Origin: Actinoallomurus sp040655075
GTDB taxonomy: Bacteria > Actinomycetota > Actinomycetes > Streptosporangiales > Streptosporangiaceae
Direction of reading: 5' to 3'
Length of the DNA stretch: 64,000 bases
Assembly (NCBI RefSeq): GCF_040655075.1
Contig: NZ_JBFAJC010000013.1
Span: 124,001-188,000, forward strand
Part shown: one piece after another, positions 43,396 through 52,031 of the stretch
Layout of the letters: the number at the start of each line of letters is the position of its first letter
Numbering within the stretch: position 1 is the first letter of the stretch
Program-made: the position numbers and the translations under genes
The notes under the pieces: model-generated
Databases searched by the model: none
What the model saw: the letters and a program-made list of their open reading frames with translations, nothing else
What the model was told of the DNA's origin: nothing

Positions 43396-44613
43396 GTGGC
43401 GGATACCAATCGAGGCGTCGTCTACGTCGAACCCGGCAGGGTATCGGTCGAGGACATGCCCTATCCGATGCTCGTCCTGGAAGAACAGAACAACCGGAAG
43501 CTCCAGCACGGGGCCATCCTCAAGGTGCTGGCCACCAACATCTGCGGCTCCGACCAGCACATGGTGCGCGGACGCACCACCGCTCCCGCCGGTCTCACCC
43601 TCGGCCACGAGATCACCGGCGAAGTGATCGAGACCGGGGAGGACGTCGAGTTCATCAAGGTGGGCGACATCGTCAGCGTCCCGTTCAACATCGCCTGCGG
43701 CCGCTGCCGCAACTGCAAGGAGGGTCATACCGGCGTCTGCGAGAACGTCAACCCCGCCCGGGCCGGAGCGGCCTACGGCTACGTTGACATGGGCGGGTGG
43801 CACGGCGGCCAGGCCAGGTACGTCGTCATCCCGTACGCCGACTGGAACCTGCTGAAGATCCCGGCGGACCGGGACACCGTGATGGCCAAGCTGCTCGACC
43901 TGGCCATGCTGTCGGACATCTTCCCCACCGGCTACCACGGCGCGTACACCGCGGGCGTCACCACCGGGTCGACGGTGTACGTCGCGGGCGCCGGCCCCGT
44001 GGGGCTGGCCTGCGCCACGGCGTGCTTCCTCCTGGGCGCCGCCGTCGTGATCGTCGGTGACATGAACAAGGACCGGCTCGCGCAGGCGAGCAGCTTCGGC
44101 TGCGAGATCGTCGACCTGTCGGCCCACGGCAACCTCGCCGAAGAGATCGAGCACGTCCTCGGCCGGCCCGAGGTCGACGCCGCGGTCGACTGCGTGGGAT
44201 TCGAGGCGCGGGGCCACGGACCGGAGGGCTCCACCACCGAGCAGCCCGCCACGGTCCTGAACTCCCTGATGAACGCCACCCGTGCCGCCGGCCGGATCGG
44301 CATCCCGGGCCTGTACGTCACCGGCGACCCGGGGGCCGCCGACACGAAGGCCAAGGAGGGCACGCTGGGCATCCGCATCGGTCTCGGCTGGGCCAAGTCG
44401 CACGTCTTCACGACCGGGCAGTGCCCGGTCATGCGCTACAACCGGCAGCTGATGATGGCGATCCTGCACGACCGCGTCCAGATCGCGCGCAACGTCAACG
44501 CCATCGTCATCCCGCTGGACCAGGCGCCGCACGGCTACGAGGAGTTCGACAGGGGCGCCGCCCACAAGTACGTCCTCGACCCGCACGGCGAGCTGGCGGG
44601 AGCACGGTTCTAG
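43396..44613 (+). CDS. fdhA: Glutathione-independent formaldehyde dehydrogenase (zinc MDR family)
   Basis: A 405-aa NAD- and zinc-dependent alcohol dehydrogenase of the FdhA type, oxidising formaldehyde to formate without added thiol. Catalytic zinc residues are in ATNICGSDQHMVRGR and LGHEITGEVIE. The structural zinc Cys cluster is CGRCRNCKEGHTGVC. The Rossmann motif is VYVAGAGPVGLACATA. GTG 43396 follows GGGGGGA; the frame runs further upstream but without family similarity. Convergent with the DMT permease gene. Confidence 0.9.
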   Translation: MADTNRGVVYVEPGRVSVEDMPYPMLVLEEQNNRKLQHGAILKVLATNICGSDQHMVRGRTTAPAGLTLGHEITGEVIETGEDVEFIKVGDIVSVPFNIACGRCRNCKEGHTGVCENVNPARAGAAYGYVDMGGWHGGQARYVVIPYADWNLLKIPADRDTVMAKLLDLAMLSDIFPTGYHGAYTAGVTTGSTVYVAGAGPVGLACATACFLLGAAVVIVGDMNKDRLAQASSFGCEIVDLSAHGNLAEEIEHVLGRPEVDAAVDCVGFEARGHGPEGSTTEQPATVLNSLMNATRAAGRIGIPGLYVTGDPGAADTKAKEGTLGIRIGLGWAKSHVFTTGQCPVMRYNRQLMMAILHDRVQIARNVNAIVIPLDQAPHGYEEFDRGAAHKYVLDPHGELAGARF

Positions 44614-44634
44614 GGCGTGTCCGCCGGACGCGAT

Positions 44635-45564
44635 CTACGCGCGCTCGCGCGCGGGTGAGGTCAGCGCGGCGCCGGAGCGCTCCTCCACGGCCTCGTGCCG
44701 GGGGAACAGCACCAGCGCCGCGCCGGCCAGGACGAACGCGCCGATCCGCAGCGCGAGCAGCAGCCGGTCGGACGGCCACGGCTCCTTGTAGAGCACCGTG
44801 CCCAGGATCACCAGCTGGGTCTTGGCGGTCACGGTGAGCACGGACACGACGATCGACATGCGGCAGCGCTGCAGGCCGATCTGCAGCTGGGCCAGGCCGA
44901 GCGCCGCCATCCCGACCGCGACGTACGGGTACGGCGAGCCGTAGAGCGCGGTCGCGAGCCCGTGCGCGTTGTAGACGGCGGCCACGCCCTTGAGCGCGAG
45001 TTCGGAGACACCGAGGCTGACGCCACACCCGATGCCGTGCGCGATGCCGGCCAGGGGCCGGGCGTGCCGGCCGAACGTGCGGACGTCACCGCCGACCAGC
45101 ACCGCCACGCCCACCAGGATGCCCGGGATCACGATGGCGAACAGGACCATGGGTCCCGCGACCGAGCTGGTCATCACCTCGCGGCGGCCGTTCGACGCGC
45201 CGACCAGCGCGGTCGCCAGACCGAACAGGCCGACACACGCCCACTCCCGGCCGGAGAGCCGCTCGCCGAAGAAGACGCCGGCGTAGAAGAGAACGAAGAT
45301 GAGGCTGGCGGCGAAGATCGGCTGGGCGAGACTCAGCGGGAGCATCGTCAGCGCCTTGACCTGCGTGGCCACGCCGGCCAGCACGATCACCAGGCCGGAC
45401 AGCCACAGCCAGTTGGTGTAGGTGTACCGGATCAGGCTGAGCGGGCGGGTGCCGCGAAGCTCGGGCATGCGGTTCGCGGAGACCCGGAAGACGATGAAGC
45501 CCAGGTAGTAGATGAGGGTCGCCATCAGCGCCAGGATGGCGCCTCTGATGTCGGATCCGCCCAT
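44635..45564 (-). CDS. DMT/EamA-like membrane transporter
   Basis: A 309-aa protein with about ten hydrophobic segments in two similar halves, typical of the drug/metabolite transporter superfamily (SLAQPIFAASLIFVLFYAGV and FFGERLSGREW; KTQLVILGTVLYKEPW near the end). Both halves end with the usual export-type glutamate (GERLS, KEPW). No substrate can be deduced. Downstream of the aldo/keto reductase gene on the same strand, with a 138-bp gap. Confidence 0.78.
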   Translation of the reverse strand: MGGSDIRGAILALMATLIYYLGFIVFRVSANRMPELRGTRPLSLIRYTYTNWLWLSGLVIVLAGVATQVKALTMLPLSLAQPIFAASLIFVLFYAGVFFGERLSGREWACVGLFGLATALVGASNGRREVMTSSVAGPMVLFAIVIPGILVGVAVLVGGDVRTFGRHARPLAGIAHGIGCGVSLGVSELALKGVAAVYNAHGLATALYGSPYPYVAVGMAALGLAQLQIGLQRCRMSIVVSVLTVTAKTQLVILGTVLYKEPWPSDRLLLALRIGAFVLAGAALVLFPRHEAVEERSGAALTSPARERA

Positions 45565-45702
45565 ACACCGAGCCTTTCGTCCCGTCTTCCCGTCACATGA
45601 TCATCGCTCCAAGTGCCACGACTGTCGCGGATAGCGATCATCGAGTCAAGACATGTTCGCGGATATACGGGGATTTCGTACAGTGTTTTGACGATTACCG
45701 GA

Positions 45703-46641
45703 TTAGTTCCACGGCAGGGCGGCGCGGCGGTCCCAGTACTCCCCAGGCGGCGTCGCCAGTGCGCCCAGCTCGGCCGGCTCCTCCTCGCCCAGCACGACGG
45801 TCGTGGCCGCGAGATTGGACGTCAGCTGACCCACGCTCGCGGCGCCACTCAGCACCGTGTCGACCCAGGGCTGCGCGAGTACGGCCGCCAGCGCCACCGC
45901 GTCCGGGCCCACGCCGTGCCGCTCCGCCACCTTCCGCACCGCCGGAGGCGGCTCCACCGCCAGCCGGCCGTTGGCCAGTCCCTCCTTCACCAGGACCTGA
46001 GCGCCCCGCGCGTGGGCCTCGGCGAGCGCGCCGCCCGCCGAGGGCTCCAGGACGTTCCACGTCGACTGCACCACCGTGAACAACGGCCGCCCGTCCACCT
46101 CCACGTCGAGCGCGCGCCGTACCGTGTCGGCCTGGGCCGGCCCGGACGTGGAGAAGCCGACGCGCACGCCCTCGGCGGCCAGGCCGGCGAGGGCCCGCAG
46201 CAGCCCGCCGTCGGCGAACAGCGGACCGTCCGCCATCAGGGAGTGGACCTGGTAGACCGCCAGCCGGTCGCCGAGCAGCCTCCGGGTCTGCGCCAGCTGA
46301 TCCCGGAACCTCGGCAGGGAGTGCTCCTTGACCTCGTGCACGTCCGCGTCCATGCGCCAGTCGCCGACGTAGGCGTACCCCCACTTGCTGGAGACGGTGA
46401 CGTCGCGGTGCCCGCGCTCGTCCAGCCAGCCGGCCAGGAACTCCTCGGCGAGGCCGTACGACCGGGCGGCGTCGACCGAGCGGACCCCCGCCGCGTACGC
46501 CGCGTCGAGCACCCGCCAGGCGGCCTCCCGCATCGCCTTGACGGTCCGGTCGGCGGGCAGCGCGCCGTCGCGACCCAGGTTGATGTACGCCGGCCGCCCC
46601 AGAGCGGCCAGGCCCAGTCCCATCCTCGCGATGACAGTCAT
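45703..46641 (-). CDS. Aldo/keto reductase
   Basis: NADPH-dependent TIM-barrel reductase of 312 aa. The catalytic set is in place: Asp/Tyr in VRSVDAARSYGLAEEFLAGW, Lys in VTVSSKWGYAYV, His in LAVYQVHSLM. GFSTSGPAQ and VVQSTWNVLEP are usual for the family, and VLSGAASVGQLTSN forms the C-terminal cofactor-binding segment. Start at ATG 46641. It lies just downstream of the lanC remnant on the same strand. Substrate unknown. Confidence 0.9.
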   Translation of the reverse strand: MTVIARMGLGLAALGRPAYINLGRDGALPADRTVKAMREAAWRVLDAAYAAGVRSVDAARSYGLAEEFLAGWLDERGHRDVTVSSKWGYAYVGDWRMDADVHEVKEHSLPRFRDQLAQTRRLLGDRLAVYQVHSLMADGPLFADGGLLRALAGLAAEGVRVGFSTSGPAQADTVRRALDVEVDGRPLFTVVQSTWNVLEPSAGGALAEAHARGAQVLVKEGLANGRLAVEPPPAVRKVAERHGVGPDAVALAAVLAQPWVDTVLSGAASVGQLTSNLAATTVVLGEEEPAELGALATPPGEYWDRRAALPWN

Positions 46642-46679
46642 CTCCCCACCGTGTCATGGAGGGCCCCCGGCATGGCACC

Positions 46680-47549
46680 TCAGGCGACCAGCAACGCCTC
46701 GTCCCAGCCGACGACGGACCGGTCCTCGGCGTAGGCGTCCAGCGCGAGCGCGACGCCCCCGGAGCCTTCGAGGAAACCGGGGCTGTCGGCGCCCGCGGTG
46801 AACCGCAGGCCGAAGGGGAGATCGTCGTCGAACCGCGCCGCTATGACGTCCACGATCTCATCCCGCGCATCGGTCAGCCTCTCGTCGTCGATGTGCCGGT
46901 TCAGCAACCCCAGGAGGTGAAGAAGACCGCTCCAGCCGTGGCACAGCGCGGTGTCACCGAAGCTCCACCGGTCGCGGGGCGACGCCAGGAAGCCCAGCAC
47001 GGAGGCACGAGCGAGGTCGTGCCAGTCGTCCCGGCCCAGGGCCAGCGCGGCCAGCTGGACGGCTCTGGACACCCCGGGCACGCCGTAGCACCACGACGGT
47101 CGCGGTCGCGTTCCCGGGTCGGCCCGCCCTTCGGCCCACTCGCGCAGCGAGACGAACCCCGGCCAGTGGACGCCGTACTCGTCCTCCGAGCTCCAGTCGC
47201 GGAGCAGACCGACGATGCGCTCGATCGCCGCGCTGGCCTTCGCGCCGGACCGGTCGATGCCGATCAGCCGGTTGTGCTGCATGTGCAGCAGCGCGAGCAC
47301 CGTCTCGGCGTGCGCGGCGGTGCGGGGCCGGAGACCTTCGGCAGCGGCATCGTCGCCGGCCAGCAGCAGTTCTCCGTAGGCACGCGGTTCGGGGGCCTCG
47401 GACCAGAGGCGGGCCAGACCGGAGCGGAGAAGCGCTCGGCCGTCCGCCCCGGGACGATCAGGTCGGTGGCGAAAGCCCGATGCCGCTGGAAGATCGCATG
47501 CTCGGGAGCCTTCCGGAACGTCCGGTCGATCCAGGAGCATCAGTCCCAC
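46680..47549 (-). pseudogene. Chimeric lanB-C-terminus/lanC remnant of a class I lanthipeptide locus
   Basis: One open frame of 289 codons joins two unrelated pieces. Residues about 50-118 (YGELLLAGDDAAAEGLRPR, then AETVLALLHMQHNRLIGIDR) match the end of class I lanthipeptide dehydratases. From about residue 120 it becomes the C-terminal two thirds of a LanC cyclase: RPSWCYGVPGVSRAVQLAAL (Cys 153), DTALCHGWSGLLHLL (Cys 203, His 204) and GFLEGSGGVALAL. All three LanC zinc ligands survive, but the N-terminal half of LanC and the lanB stop are gone. The first 45 codons are out of the dehydratase frame. Almost certainly a deletion fusion and not functional. Confidence 0.8.
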
Positions 47550-47623
47550 GGCCCTAGGGACTCCAGCAGGATCGCGTGGGCGACCGCGCCCAGCACCTCG
47601 TCCGGAAGCTCCAGCGTCTCTGA
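47440..47623 (-). pseudogene. lanB 3' segment in another frame, with internal TGA
   Basis: Reading from 47620, the frame gives LELPDEVLGAVAHAILLESL, then a TGA at 47540-47542, then WIDRTFRKAPEHAIFQRHRA and FATDLIVPG. Both parts fit the region just before the HMxHNR end of LanB-type dehydratases. A frameshift near 47440 is needed to join the next frame. A stop at 47624-47626 marks the upstream limit, which is near the edge of the inserted nuclease element. Confidence 0.6.
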
Positions 47624-49700
47624 TCAGCTTGGGGATCCGTAGTCACATTGGAGTGTTGTGGCTGGGGGGATCTGCCCATCGCGATGGGGTGGCGTGGGCG
47701 TGCAGGTGGAAGCCCGCGCCCAACGCCGCCCCTCGTGGCCGGTGCCGCGGTCGATCCCGGCTGGTGGGGGTGGTTGAGCTGATCGTGTGCACGGTAGTGG
47801 TGCGCACGCCCTGGTACCGGCAGGCCGCGCGGGGCAGCTTGTGGTCCGTGTGAGCGCTTCCCTCCGGACGCTGACCCGCCGACCCATTGGGTTGGGGGGT
47901 GGAGGGTGCCCCGCGTCGCCTGGGCACGGGGCGTGGAGTTCGGCGCGGGGTCGGTCCGGTCTTGGACCGATCCTCCCCGCTGGCCTGAGAAGGCGCGGTC
48001 ACGACCGCGCCCGCTTCGAACTGGTCGACCACGTGGAGGATGGCCATCTGGCCGGTGGCGCGGTCGATAGTGGTGTTGTGCTGGTGGGTCAGGCCGCGGG
48101 CGGCGATGCGTCGCCATGCGCCGTGGTCGCGGTCGCCCTGCCAGCCACACTGCGGGTCGGGGCAGATCGCCCACTTCCACCCGGGGGTGGTGGGCCGGTC
48201 GGGGGCCTTGCAGTGCCGAAGCGGCGTCAGACACTGCGGGCAGTGCTTGGAGGTGTTCTTCGGTGGGACGGTGACGACGGCGATGCCGGTCTCGGCGGCC
48301 AGGTGCCGCATGTTGACGACGATCTGCCCCCGCACTGTTTGGGACAGGCGGGTGTTGAGGGTGCGGCCCATGCCTTTGGCCTCCATCGACCGCAGATCCT
48401 CCACATAGATCACACTCGCCCCCGCCGCGATCGCCTGATCCACCGCCCACCGCGCCGCCGACCAGGCCAGCGCCTCGTTCAGGCCCGCCCGGCGGTCGGC
48501 CACGTGCTCGCGTTCGGCCTCCAGGACAGCGCGTTTGGCGACCAGGTGGTGGCCCTCCTGGCCGCCGATGAGGCGAGTGTAGGTGTCGGTTTTGGCGTGC
48601 AGGTGTTCGCCATGGCGGCGTAGCCGGTGCTGGCGCGCCAGCACCCCGGCGGCCCTGAACATCGCCCCGGCCCCGAGTGTGGCGACACGCCCGTCGCCGT
48701 GACGGTGCATCGCGCCTGCCGACAGCAGGGTGTTCAGCCCCCAGTCCACGCCCAGCGCCGTCGTGTGACCCTTCGGTTCAGCTTTGGGGACGGGGTGGGA
48801 GAAGGTCAGGTCCGCGTGCACTTTCTGGCCCTGCGGGCGGAGTGTGGGCAGGTGCAGCACCGCCTCGGGCGGGACGGTGGACGGCAGGGCGAGCGGGCAG
48901 GCCACCCAGGACCAGTCGGCGTACGAGCGCGGATCCGGGCGGACAGGCAACTGCAGCCGCAGCAGCACCCTGGCCGGGTCGTCTTCCGCGCGTTCCAGGG
49001 TGGCCTGCTGCCGGTCCACTGCGGCCAGCACCAGCATCCGCGCCACGCGCGGCACCTCTTCCAGTTCGAGCACATCGACCGGAAACCGCCCATGCCGGGC
49101 GACGAACGCGGCGACCTGCCGCGTGCGCGCCCTGATCACGCCGCTGGGCAGCAACCGGCCATCCGGGATCGCCTCGCGGACGGCGTCCCACTCGACCGCC
49201 GTCCGCTTGTCCGGATCGGCAGGCCAGCTCTTGAGGACCCCGGCGACCATCTGTGCGCGGTACTGCACACCACGCAGGATCCGCCCAGCCTGCTCTTGAG
49301 CCATCCGCACAATCCGGTCATTGACCCTGATCCCCTCAGGGACCCTGACGCCCCAGCCCAAGCGGCGCAACGCCATCCACGCATTCGATGGCAAGGAGCG
49401 GCCCGCGTCATCGATCCCGAAGGCCAGTCGAGCCACGTCCCCGGCGTTCCAACGCTCGGCCAGCAGGCCAGAGGCCATCCCGGCGACCAGGTCCGCAGCC
49501 CAGCCCACCCGCTCGGCCACCACCCGCGCCGTCAGGGCCTCACCAGTCTTCTCATCCACTCCACCGCGCAGCAGCGCGCGGGCGGTCGCCGTCCGGGCTG
49601 CCTGACCGGCGGCCAACGCAAGCTTGCGGCTCATGCGACACGACCGGACGACACGCGACCAAGCATGTACGCACAGTAGCGATTCGTATCCGCAATCCGC
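47624..49700 (-). mobile_element. IS200/IS605-like element carrying a tnpB-type gene only
   Basis: lanB-like coding fragments lie on both sides of this interval, in the same orientation, which bounds an insertion. No tnpA transposase is present. Ends are not defined; they are inferred from where the lanB-like sequence stops (near 47625 and near 49700-49740). The GATTCGAAAATTCGAGC segment near 49707-49723 forms a small stem and could belong to the element end. Confidence 0.55.
47643..49634 (-). CDS. tnpB: Long TnpB-like RNA-guided-type RuvC nuclease
   Basis: A 663-aa relative of TnpB/Cas12. RuvC-I is TALGVDWGLNTLLSAG (Asp about 296), RuvC-II is ASVIYVEDLRSMEAKG (Glu about 411), a four-Cys zinc ribbon runs from HCPQCLTP to ICPDPQCGW (about 464-495), and RuvC-III is QGDRDHGAWRRIAARG (Asp about 500). 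The catalytic set looks intact. It is much longer than common TnpB (about 400 aa) because of an N-terminal region of nearly 290 residues and a 155-residue low-complexity tail that may overlap a guide-RNA region. No tnpA or CRISPR array nearby. ATG 49634 lacks a ribosome-binding site. Confidence 0.82.
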   Translation of the reverse strand: MSRKLALAAGQAARTATARALLRGGVDEKTGEALTARVVAERVGWAADLVAGMASGLLAERWNAGDVARLAFGIDDAGRSLPSNAWMALRRLGWGVRVPEGIRVNDRIVRMAQEQAGRILRGVQYRAQMVAGVLKSWPADPDKRTAVEWDAVREAIPDGRLLPSGVIRARTRQVAAFVARHGRFPVDVLELEEVPRVARMLVLAAVDRQQATLERAEDDPARVLLRLQLPVRPDPRSYADWSWVACPLALPSTVPPEAVLHLPTLRPQGQKVHADLTFSHPVPKAEPKGHTTALGVDWGLNTLLSAGAMHRHGDGRVATLGAGAMFRAAGVLARQHRLRRHGEHLHAKTDTYTRLIGGQEGHHLVAKRAVLEAEREHVADRRAGLNEALAWSAARWAVDQAIAAGASVIYVEDLRSMEAKGMGRTLNTRLSQTVRGQIVVNMRHLAAETGIAVVTVPPKNTSKHCPQCLTPLRHCKAPDRPTTPGWKWAICPDPQCGWQGDRDHGAWRRIAARGLTHQHNTTIDRATGQMAILHVVDQFEAGAVVTAPSQASGEDRSKTGPTPRRTPRPVPRRRGAPSTPQPNGSAGQRPEGSAHTDHKLPRAACRYQGVRTTTVHTISSTTPTSRDRPRHRPRGAALGAGFHLHAHATPSRWADPPSHNTPM

Positions 49701-49995
49701 TCGGTGATTCGAAAATTCGAGCGAAGCCGGCCCGTCAAGGCGTCGACGATCTACCCGCGAAGCGACGTGCCCAGGATCCGACCGATCCGCGAATACCTCG
49801 ATCGGCATCTCATGCGGCAGCAGTCTCGGTACCCGCACCACGTTCAGCGCTCGTACGGTGCGTGGCGGGAAGGTGAGCTGGACGAACACCGTCGAGCCTC
49901 GGCACCGGTCGTCAGGAGCCGGGAGAGATGCGGCTTGAAGCTGACGAGGTCGGCGAACCGATTGGCGGTCGCTCCGCCGACCGATGACCCCGCAT
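49700..49995 (-). pseudogene. lanB internal fragment upstream of the insertion
   Basis: On the minus strand from about 49900 the frame reads VFVQLTFPPRTVRALNVVRV then PRLLPHEMPIEVFADRSDPG, which fits the xNVxxRPxxxxYEIP region of LanB-type dehydratases. Upstream, in another frame, GGATANRFADLVSFKPHLSR is also compatible, implying a frameshift near 49900. The rest of lanB, including its start, is missing before the dienelactone hydrolase gene. The remainder of 49635-50109 shows no other gene. Confidence 0.5.
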
Positions 49996-50109
49996 GGGAC
50001 GCCGATAGCGCCCATGGACCGAAATCCCTTTTGAGGATCTTCGTCGGGAGCGTACCTCCAAGATCATCACATGGAAGGCGTGATCATCGACGAACTTGAT
50101 CAATCCGGC

Positions 50110-50859
50110 TCACGAAATCCCCGCCGCGCCGTGCCGCCGGGTGAAGCCGAGGATGCGGTGCCAGGCGTCCACGCACTCCTCCCGCCACTCGGCGTAGGAC
50201 GCGTCGAAGAAGGAGTGCGGGGCCTTGTCATAGACGTGCCTCTCGTACTCCTTCCCGGCCGCGTCGAACGCCGCTGTCAGCGCGTCGAACTCCTCCTGCG
50301 GCGTAGCGACGTCGTCCCCGGCGAGCAGCATGAGCAGCGGCGCCGACAGACGCGGCGTCACGTCGCCGAAGAAGCGCGGCGGGCCGTAGAAGCCGACCGC
50401 CCCGGCCAGCCCGAGCCCGGCCCCGGCCAGCCGCCAGGAGTAGGCGCCGCCGAGACAGAACCCGACACTGAACACCGGGCCGCTCCCCCGCTCGCGGATC
50501 GCCGCGACGGCCGCGGCGGCGTCGGCCTCCACGTGGGCCGGCTCGAGCAGCGCGAGGTGCGCCATTCCGTCGAAGTCGCCGCCGCGGGCGCCGGTACCGG
50601 CGCTGCGCCCGTAGTGATCGACGGCCAGCGTGTGAAAGCCCGCCTCGGCGAAGCGATGGGCCAGCGCCTCGTAGAAGGGGTGCAGGCCTCGGAAGTCGGG
50701 CAGCAGGAGCACGTGCCGGCCGTTCGGGACGGCCGGCACGGCACGGTAGGCGCGGAATCGGTTGCCATCCGCCGCCGTGAGCTCCAGGTGTTCGTGTTCG
50801 GCCACGTCTCCGGTGACGACCGGAGCGGCGGGTGGTAGGGCGTCGACACTGTGACACAT
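50110..50859 (-). CDS. Dienelactone hydrolase family protein
   Basis: Alpha/beta hydrolase of 249 aa. The catalytic triad is Cys in FSVGFCLGGAYSW, Asp in LLAGDDVATP and His in KAPHSFFDASYAEWREE. LLLPDFRGLHPFYEALAHRF and LAVDHYGRSAGTG are typical of the family. GGAGA lies before the ATG at 50859. Divergent from the XRE regulator, which probably controls it. Substrate is unknown; members act on lactones from chlorocatechol or other ring breakdown. Confidence 0.9.
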   Translation of the reverse strand: MCHSVDALPPAAPVVTGDVAEHEHLELTAADGNRFRAYRAVPAVPNGRHVLLLPDFRGLHPFYEALAHRFAEAGFHTLAVDHYGRSAGTGARGGDFDGMAHLALLEPAHVEADAAAAVAAIRERGSGPVFSVGFCLGGAYSWRLAGAGLGLAGAVGFYGPPRFFGDVTPRLSAPLLMLLAGDDVATPQEEFDALTAAFDAAGKEYERHVYDKAPHSFFDASYAEWREECVDAWHRILGFTRRHGAAGIS

Positions 50860-51043
50860 GAGGTGATCTCCGTTCTCCGTCTGCTGGGGATGTGCCGCAG
50901 CCTGCCGTGCGGCGACCGTGCCACCCAGGCCCCGGCCGTTACGGGTACCCGCAGGGCCACCCTCGCCGTGCGAGCCGGGCGAGCAGGCACCGAACGGGCC
51001 GAGCGGCCGCGAAACCGTACGGACCGCGCGGACGCGGAGCCGG

Positions 51044-51104
51044 TCGGGAGGACGCCGGCGAGCATGCGGGCGGTGCGAAGCCTCTCGGGAGGATGCCGGC
51101 GAGC
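51044..51104 (+). repeat. Two direct repeats of a 20-bp motif before the XRE gene
   Basis: TCGGGAGGAYGCCGGCGAGC occurs at 51044-51063 and 51085-51104, differing at one base, 41 bp apart. The second copy ends 27 bp before the XRE start. They may be binding sites for that regulator in the divergent promoter region. Confidence 0.6.
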
Positions 51105-51131
51105 GGGCGGGGCGCGAGCATACTGGCGGGC

Positions 51132-51959
51132 ATGGAGGATCACCGGGAGCTGGGACGGTTCCTGCGGACGCGCCGGGCCCGCGTGACGCCGGAGAGCGCC
51201 GGGTTGCGCGGTGGATCCCGGCGCCGCGTACCCGGACTGCGCCGGGAGGAGCTGGCGCAGCTGGCCGGGATCAGCGTGGAGTACTACCAGCGGCTCGAGC
51301 AGGGCCGCGCCACCCGGCCCTCGGACGAGGTGCTGAACGCCCTCGCCGAGGTCCTCCGCCTGGACCCGGTGGAGCGAGAGCACCTGCGCGTCCTGGCCCG
51401 GCCCGTCCGGCGGCGGACCGGGCAGACGGCGCCGGCCGGACCCGTCCGTCCGGAGCTGCGACGACTGCTGCGGCTCATGAGCGTGCCCGCGCTGGTCATC
51501 AACGACCGGTTCGACGTGCTGGCGCTCAACCCGGCCGCCGAGCGGATCTTCATGCCGGCCGCCGGGCCGCCGGCGGCCGGGGTGAACCTGGCCCGTTTCC
51601 TGTTCCTGGCCCCCGAGGGCCGGGATTTCTACGTCGAGTGGGACGAAGTCGCGGCGACGACGGTGGGGCAGCTCCGGGTCGCCGCGGGCCGGTACCCCGG
51701 CGACGCGGAGCTGTCGGTCCTCGTCCGGGAGCTGCACGCCGGCAGTGACGTCTTCCGCCGATTGTGGGCCGGCGGCGACGTGGGCGTGCGCACGCACGGC
51801 GTCAAGAGCCTCCGGCACCCCTCCCTCGGCACACTCACCTTCAGCTACGAGAACTTCGACCTGGCCGGCGAGTCCCGGCAGCGGCTCGTGGCCCTCACTC
51901 CGGTCGGCGAGAGCGAGACCGCCGCCCTGGTCCTCTCCCCGTCGCACGCGGTTCCCTGA
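51132..51959 (+). CDS. XRE-type regulator with MmyB-like ligand domain
   Basis: A 275-aa regulator. The N-terminal HTH_31 is DHRELGRFLRTRRARVTPES then RVPGLRREELAQLAGISVEY and YQRLEQGRATRPS. The C-terminal PAS-like MmyB domain contains VPALVINDRFDVLALNPAAE and ends GTLTFSYENFDLAGE. This architecture is widespread in actinobacteria, where it often controls a neighbouring oxidoreductase or hydrolase; here the divergent dienelactone hydrolase is the obvious target. ATG 51132 is chosen from the domain start. Confidence 0.88.
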   Translation: MEDHRELGRFLRTRRARVTPESAGLRGGSRRRVPGLRREELAQLAGISVEYYQRLEQGRATRPSDEVLNALAEVLRLDPVEREHLRVLARPVRRRTGQTAPAGPVRPELRRLLRLMSVPALVINDRFDVLALNPAAERIFMPAAGPPAAGVNLARFLFLAPEGRDFYVEWDEVAATTVGQLRVAAGRYPGDAELSVLVRELHAGSDVFRRLWAGGDVGVRTHGVKSLRHPSLGTLTFSYENFDLAGESRQRLVALTPVGESETAALVLSPSHAVP

Positions 51960-52031
51960 CCTGCCCGTTCGGGCGACTCACCCAGATCCGTCACACTGGT
52001 TCTCCACGGACGCGCGGGAAGGGGGTACGCG

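Noticed and set aside
46680..47549. Annotating this frame as an intact LanC-like cyclase
   Set aside because: The first 118 residues are dehydratase C-terminus or out-of-frame sequence and the LanC N-terminal half is absent.
47600..50110. CRISPR array near the TnpB-like gene
   Set aside because: Looked for regularly spaced direct repeats on both sides; none present, so a type V CRISPR locus is not supported.
46000..51000. Lanthipeptide precursor (lanA) near the lanBC remnant
   Set aside because: No short open frame with a leader and Ser/Thr/Cys-rich core found beside the remnants.
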